Source: Mytilisepta virgata
Taxonomy: Eukaryota; Mollusca; Bivalvia; Mytilida; Mytilidae
Assembly: GCA_028015205.1 (NCBI GenBank)
Contig: CM051511.1
Coordinates: 32,914,001-32,978,000, forward strand
Reading direction: 5' to 3'
DNA length: 64,000 bases
The notes under the pieces: model-generated
Databases searched by the model: none
What the model was told of the DNA's origin: nothing
Seen by the model: the letters and a program-made list of their open reading frames with translations, nothing else
Shown: positions 59,051 to 64,000 of the stretch, piece after piece
How positions within the stretch are numbered: position 1 is the stretch's first letter
Layout of the letters: every line of letters starts with the position of its first letter
Made by a program: the position numbers and the translations under genes

Positions 59051-60579
59051 CATGTAAAACTGAAATGATTAGCTATGAGGCGAGCTTAAAATGTTGACTA
59101 TGTTTATACCGCAATTATAACAACTCTAATTAACATACATTTTCTACGTACAACATGTATACATTATAAATGTTTATGCGAAGGGAGATTGTCATTGCTG
59201 GTCTTCATCTTAAAGCCACAGCGAGGCCTTCAACACGTAAACATATTTCGCTCCCGATTTCAAATTCAATGCGGCCCCTAGGACTGGTGCTAACATACTT
59301 GTTTTATTCAATCGTTTCGTGTAATAAAATATCATTATAATTACATATTCCAGATCGATGCGCATAGGGGAAATATATTGTGTGTTTATTATATAAAAAT
59401 GTATCCCTGAACAAAGTTGTTCAATTAATATGTCAGAAAGAAATATTTTATTTGATTTTGCTTTCCAACCGAACATAAAATTAAACATTAAGAATACGTT
59501 TGTATGTTGGCAATTGCTCCCGAGTGATACAAATTATCCTGACCCAATGCAATTTATGTTAGTATCTTTTTATTTTTACGTTTTGTTGATTTTATTGTGT
59601 ATTTATCATTTAATTAGTCAAAAAATATATGTATATGATTTTATAACAGTATGCATTAAAGCATACATTGATGCATATCTTAATGTTAAATTAATAAAAT
59701 GTATCACAACATACCAAAATAAATTTGATGTTCTGTATGGCCATTTCGTTGACTGACAAATCTTCAACAGTGCTCGAGATCAAAATCTTGGAAATCCGGT
59801 TAAAGATATAATGATGAATTAGTAAGCACAACCATCAAAACGCAAACCAATTAAAATAAACAGGAATCCAAACTCAGGTAAGAGTTATCCATGCTTCAAA
59901 AGCAAGAGCCTTAGAAATTTCAGGTAATTTTTGTCGAATTTTGAACGGATAATCTAAAGGCATTTAAGTAATGAATCATGCCAGAACAAAAATTCTGGTT
60001 ACTGGGCTGATAATGCCCTCTGGGACTTAAAATGTATATAAATAAACAACAAAATGGATAACATGAAAGGTCAACAATAACATACCAATCAATAACAGCA
60101 ACCCAACTGACAGAACGCCGGACAAAAATTTAACAATTAGGACAAAATACAAACATGAACACAACAGCGAGTCAGGATACTCTGACTTGGTACAGACTTG
60201 GTGGGGTTAAACCGGTTTTATGGGTACCTTTATCTATCCTGACACTCTGCTGTATAAAACACACTATAAAAACCAATACAGTATAATTAAATTGCTAGAA
60301 CTGCACAATAAGAGAAAACGGTACATAATTTAGATAGCAAGGTCAGAATGGACTCATTTTAATTGGAAAACAAGCTAAGGCTCTCATAGCTGCTGGTCTG
60401 ATACTGTCGCTCTACTAAACGAAAGCAATCTGAAATAAGACTTCCATAATGGGTTTAATGCTATCTCATCCATAGTATGAGTTCAATAGAAATCAGCAGT
60501 ATTCCCGAGAGGCCAGTATGAATTTAAAGTCTTCAAGTCATTGGGAAAAAGAGCAATTTTTAAAGAATTGCACATAATT
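59051..60579. other. Intergenic; possible retroelement UTR on minus strand
   Basis: The minus strand at about 60240-60040 (GGTTTAACCCCACCAAGTCT, GTACCAAGTCAGAGTATCCT, then a T/G-rich tail) resembles from memory a common mussel retroelement UTR. The 108- and 92-residue opposed frames at 59210-59756 lack motifs. About 59990-60030 has a fragment (ACTGGGCTGATAATGCCCTC) like the GGTGATACCCTC segment of family B. Confidence 0.4.
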
Positions 60580-60916
60580 AGGGACGAGATCAAGAGTTCA
60601 ATGTAGGATAAAAAACTTAATTCACATAGTTTTTTCACTGACCCCCTCCCCCTCCTCTTAACTTAATTTGGGAAAGATTGATTGACCAATATGGGCATAT
60701 GCTTTGAGAGTATACTTTTTGTATCATGGGTCCTGTTTTTCCTCAACAATGTATGTTTGTTTTGTATATTGACTTGGACATCACTTGAATCCGTATTTTT
60801 CAATCCGAAAATCGATTTCGGAAAACAAAACTTGCAGCGATTTTTACCCCCCCCCAAAAAAAAAACTATTTGAATTAAGTTTTTTATCCTATATTGAACT
60901 TTTGATTTCGTCCCTT
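60580..60916. mobile_element. MITE-like element with ~45-bp inverted ends (copy 2)
   Basis: The left end AGGGACGAGATCAAGAGTTC with AATGTAGGATAAAAAACTT is inverted as AAGTTTTTTATCCTATATTG with AACTTTTGATTTCGTCCCT. 337 bp; same interior as 40155-40698 but without the extra 200 bp there. C-run and A-run at 60847-60865. Two short opposed ORFs are not genes. Confidence 0.87.
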
Positions 60917-61317
60917 ATATGTACGATAAATCTGTAATTATGAAATTACCTACAAGGCGTTTGGTATCTAAATTGAATGAAGTTATAAAAACAAATATTT
61001 CAAAGAATTAAAAATATTTATCTCTCAAGGAAAATGACATCTGTTACCTTTATCGATCTGAAAGGAGATATCTCAGTGACAGATATTATCGTGTAAATGC
61101 ATGTTTCATATTTCATGACAAACTAAAATCTTAATCGTTATACATGTCGTCTTTGAATAAGCAAATTGGAAATTGTATCCTTTTTAAATAACAGTCATTA
61201 GAAAACAGTATTGACTAAGACTGAACGAAAATAGATATAGTTCATGAAGCAAGAATTGTCAGTTGATAATGTTAAATATATTCCATCACAGCAATTTGGA
61301 TGCATACATGTGCGCAT
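60917..61317. other. Intergenic, nothing recognised
   Basis: AT-rich sequence without coding signal. Confidence 0.4.
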
Positions 61318-61460
61318 GTAGTCCCGAGCATGTAGTCTCGTCAGTTATTCTGAAAGCCTAAAATGGTGATAAAAAAAACATCAATTTCAAATGCCAAATG
61401 GCGAAAAGGGTATAGCCGAAACCATCGAAGGACACATCTATGCACGACGGAGAAAATTTA
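61318..61460 (-). mobile_element. Family B repeat, decayed copy
   Basis: Keeps GTCTCGTCAGTTATTCTGAA, AGCCTAAAATGGTGA, AAATGGCGAAAAGGGTATAG, CCATCGAAGGACACATCTAT and GCACGACGGAGA. The ribozyme core is lost. Confidence 0.55.
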
Positions 61461-63396
61461 TTAACACTACAAATGATTGATAAAGCAGACAGTCGTGCAG
61501 TTTTACTGATACCACGGTCGTTGCATGTAAAGCTTAGTCAGTTTTCTATGACACCAGATACCGTTTTGTAGTAGACCGGATTGATTATGGAACTTAAAGA
61601 CACACACTCAGACATTTGCATTGCCTTTCACGATTTTAACGTGGATAACATTATTTGAGCAAAATTTTATCCCGAGCATTATGTTACTCGTATTAAAATC
61701 TAATACAAACATATGGCTGCCATCAATTATTTCGATTCTTATATAGAGGAAAGTAGGTAAACGAATTTGTTCTGTAAGGCTTAAAAGCGATAGAAAAGTA
61801 AACAAAATAACTTTCAAAAACAAAAACAAATCCTTACTTTTCATTTGATTTTGTAACATTTCTCCGTTATGATAGCCCGATTTGGTGAGATTCAAAAGAA
61901 TGGCATTGTACTTTTGACTATGAAGTCAGGCACATGAATGCTCCCATAATAAATCAAACATTTTAATATAGCTTTTATTTGCAATATTAGAATCTCAGTT
62001 TTCAGCGAAATCAACTATTTAGTCATTTAAGTTTTTAAAAGTGTCACACCTTCAATTCATTTTAAATCATTTTGGTTTTGTATATATGTGAATTTGTTAT
62101 CTTTCATTTATATATCAAATTTAATTCAGAACACAGAGTAGGCCACAGGAAAGGTGGGTGATGTTATCCTCTAATTGTGGCTGCATATTAGTTCTCTAGA
62201 TGGGACCATTACATAAACAAGGTTATATTTCAGCAAAATTAGTTTCACGTTTTGAATTCTTTGTAAATGCGCGATAAAAAAAAGAAATATGCTTGCCAAA
62301 TAAATGGTTATGGTCCCTACATGCTAACTCCGATTCAAACTTCCGTCTAAAGTTAACATTTAAAAGAATCATTGCAAAATGTATTGTAATTTGTGTATTT
62401 ACACGACATAAAAACGTGTCGTTTTGTAAATAATAACTATGATAAATATTGAATGAGTTTTTTCCTCTAGGGTGAAAGAAGTTCTATGAATTTTAATAAC
62501 TGCTTACTGAACAAACTTCCTGTTGAAAATAAACAATAAATATTCATATTTACCTTGAAAACTGTAATTTTAACTATCTACTTAGCATATTCCATGGTTG
62601 GTATACATGTATATATCGGTGAGATGATCTACGATTGTATTCATATATGATTTCAATAATATTGCATTTCCTCATACAGTTTTAACCGCAAAGAAGAACA
62701 AATATACCTTGACCTTACAATATATTTTTACGTTCGTACCGAGTTCAAATGAAATTATGCCTTGACCATTGACTATTTTTGCATTTCTTTACAATTCCTA
62801 CATCTATATTCCTTTCGATGACCATTCGTCATAATTGTCCCGAAAAGCAATAATGTAAACATCAACCGTCTCGTTAAGATGCCTCTTGTAACTAAAAACT
62901 TATATTAGACGTCTTATTTGCCATTTGATTTACTGTATTGTCATTCTGACTTCTGATCTTGGACAAGGCGAAATCATATTACCCTGGTGATAGGACTGTC
63001 GGAAAGAAATAAAAATGATGCATAACGTAAATTGATTGATAGTTGGCAGTTGACATTTTCGTATCAAAACATTTTGACGAGCAATTTACAGATAAGAAAC
63101 ATTGCTTTCAGGAGAAGTCCATTGAACATTGAAAATTAATTCTTGTTATTTTCAAAGAGAAAACTTTTCCTTCCCATACATATTAATAACTAATTTTAAA
63201 AGTATGATATATCTCCACTTTTTTTAGCTTTAATATGATATCTGAAACCTCCTTAAAACATTTTTAAATAATGTTTGGCTTTTCATACTTTTCGCCTTAA
63301 GAAAGTTTGTTTAAAGTATAAGATGATGGCTAGTTACGGAGACTTTCAAGATAACGAAAAAAGAGCATATTTACCTTCTTTTTGTCCCATGTTGCA
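61461..63396. other. Intergenic, nothing recognised
   Basis: AT-rich. A 95-residue minus-strand frame (61608-61895) has no motif. Confidence 0.45.
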
Positions 63397-63640
63397 GTAT
63401 TGTATGGGCCAGTTTCTCATGCACATTGTATTTTGTTCTAGTATTGCATGGGTCAGTTTCTCATGTATTATTGTATTATTTTCTTATATTGCTTGGATCA
63501 GTTTCTCTTTAAATTTTATTATGTACCAGTACTCCATGGGCCATTTTGAAATGTACGACGTTTTATGTTCAAGTATTGTATGGGTCATTTTCTCATGTAA
63601 TTCGTTTCATATTCAATCATTGCGTGGATTAGTTTTTAAT
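63397..63640. repeat. 45-bp minisatellite that keeps an ORF open
   Basis: Five to six diverged copies of a 43-46 bp unit, AGTATTGTATGGGTCAGTTT plus CTCATGTA and ATTGTATTTTGTTC, starting near 63397, 63443, 63488, 63533, 63576 and 63620. Because the unit is near 15 codons with no stop in one frame, a 123-residue frame (63275-63646) stays open, reading CSSIAWVSFSC-type repeats. Repeat divergence does not look codon-constrained, so I do not call a protein. Confidence 0.75.
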
Positions 63641-64000
63641 CCATAACCCCATATCCGTCATTTATCTTAGTATCAAACTTGGTGATATAGAATGTTTGAT
63701 TATTTTATTCAGTTTATTGTCTTTTTATCAAGGTGATGGCCTCGCACCTTGAGAATAAGGACTGCATTAATAATTTTGTAAATCTACAAAAGACCATAAA
63801 CACAAGTCCGACAAACGAACTGCTGTAAATACACTGTTATATGAATTTACCTAAAAATTGAGGGAACCATTAAATAATTTGAGGTAGAAGGGAATTCGAG
63901 ATATCAGATGAAAATAAAGGGAAAATACAATTTTTTGACGAACGAATTATTACAAAATATCAGAATTAAAATATTGCCTGAATATCAAAAATATATACTC
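63641..64000. other. Intergenic, nothing recognised
   Basis: AT-rich sequence to the window edge. Confidence 0.4.

Noticed and set aside
59210..59756. Opposed 108- and 92-residue frames
   Set aside because: No motifs, no splice context and AT-driven composition; kept only as a note in the intergenic entry.

Overview
The window is AT-rich eukaryotic intergenic DNA that is full of repeats. No complete cellular gene, rRNA or functional tRNA is recognisable. The repeat complement points to a bivalve mollusc, most likely mussel-like (Mytilus or a relative): a tRNA-derived SINE, a mobile-element reverse transcriptase with a long conserved 3' UTR, an AGCTCACCTG-ended composite repeat, and hammerhead-ribozyme repeats. 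The species call is inferred from remembered repeat families, not from a search. Repeat boundaries are good to a few bases.

The most notable content is two families of hammerhead-ribozyme (retrozyme-like) repeats. Family A has units of about 380 bp and six canonical type I hammerheads. It forms a forward 1.25-unit array (3678-4151), an inverted 1.56-unit array (4546-5139) and single copies at 11935-12163 and 43621-43903. Every copy ends at the same base, 53-54 nt after the last self-cleavage site, and starts at a different point. Family B has units of about 289 bp and carries its hammerhead on the minus strand. It has about eight copies, all in one orientation: the copy at 51481-51526 looks intact, the one at 14280-14325 lacks the required uridine, and the rest are more decayed.

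The other main theme is 3'-end fragments of one reverse-transcriptase element group (2611, 11183, 28806, 35705, 40745, 43418, 46541, 57311 and 57600). They share the C-terminal KFYGRHH motif and/or its 3' UTR. The longest coding remnant is 57600-58063. An RT enzyme of this kind could be the machinery that moves the ribozyme repeats, but that is inference.

Layout: 1-800 tandem array with higher-order structure; 2.6-5.1 kb RT fragment and family A inverted pair; 5-15 kb mostly unremarkable, with MITEs and single repeats; 15.7-17.7 kb SINE and composite element with internal 163-bp repeats; 21.7-22.0 kb two candidate exons on opposite strands; 22.7-24.6 kb duplications and a 25-bp minisatellite; 28.3-29.9 kb MULE-like transposase pseudogene interrupted by an RT 3' end, then a possible first exon; 30.9-34.6 kb family B, SINE and nested foldbacks; 35.7-41.2 kb RT fragments, composite repeats, an ACGT-rich foldback and a MITE; 43.4-47 kb RT fragments, family A and foldbacks; 48.5-64 kb family B, a 50-bp tandem array joined to an RT 3' UTR, the RT remnant, a second MITE copy and a 45-bp minisatellite.
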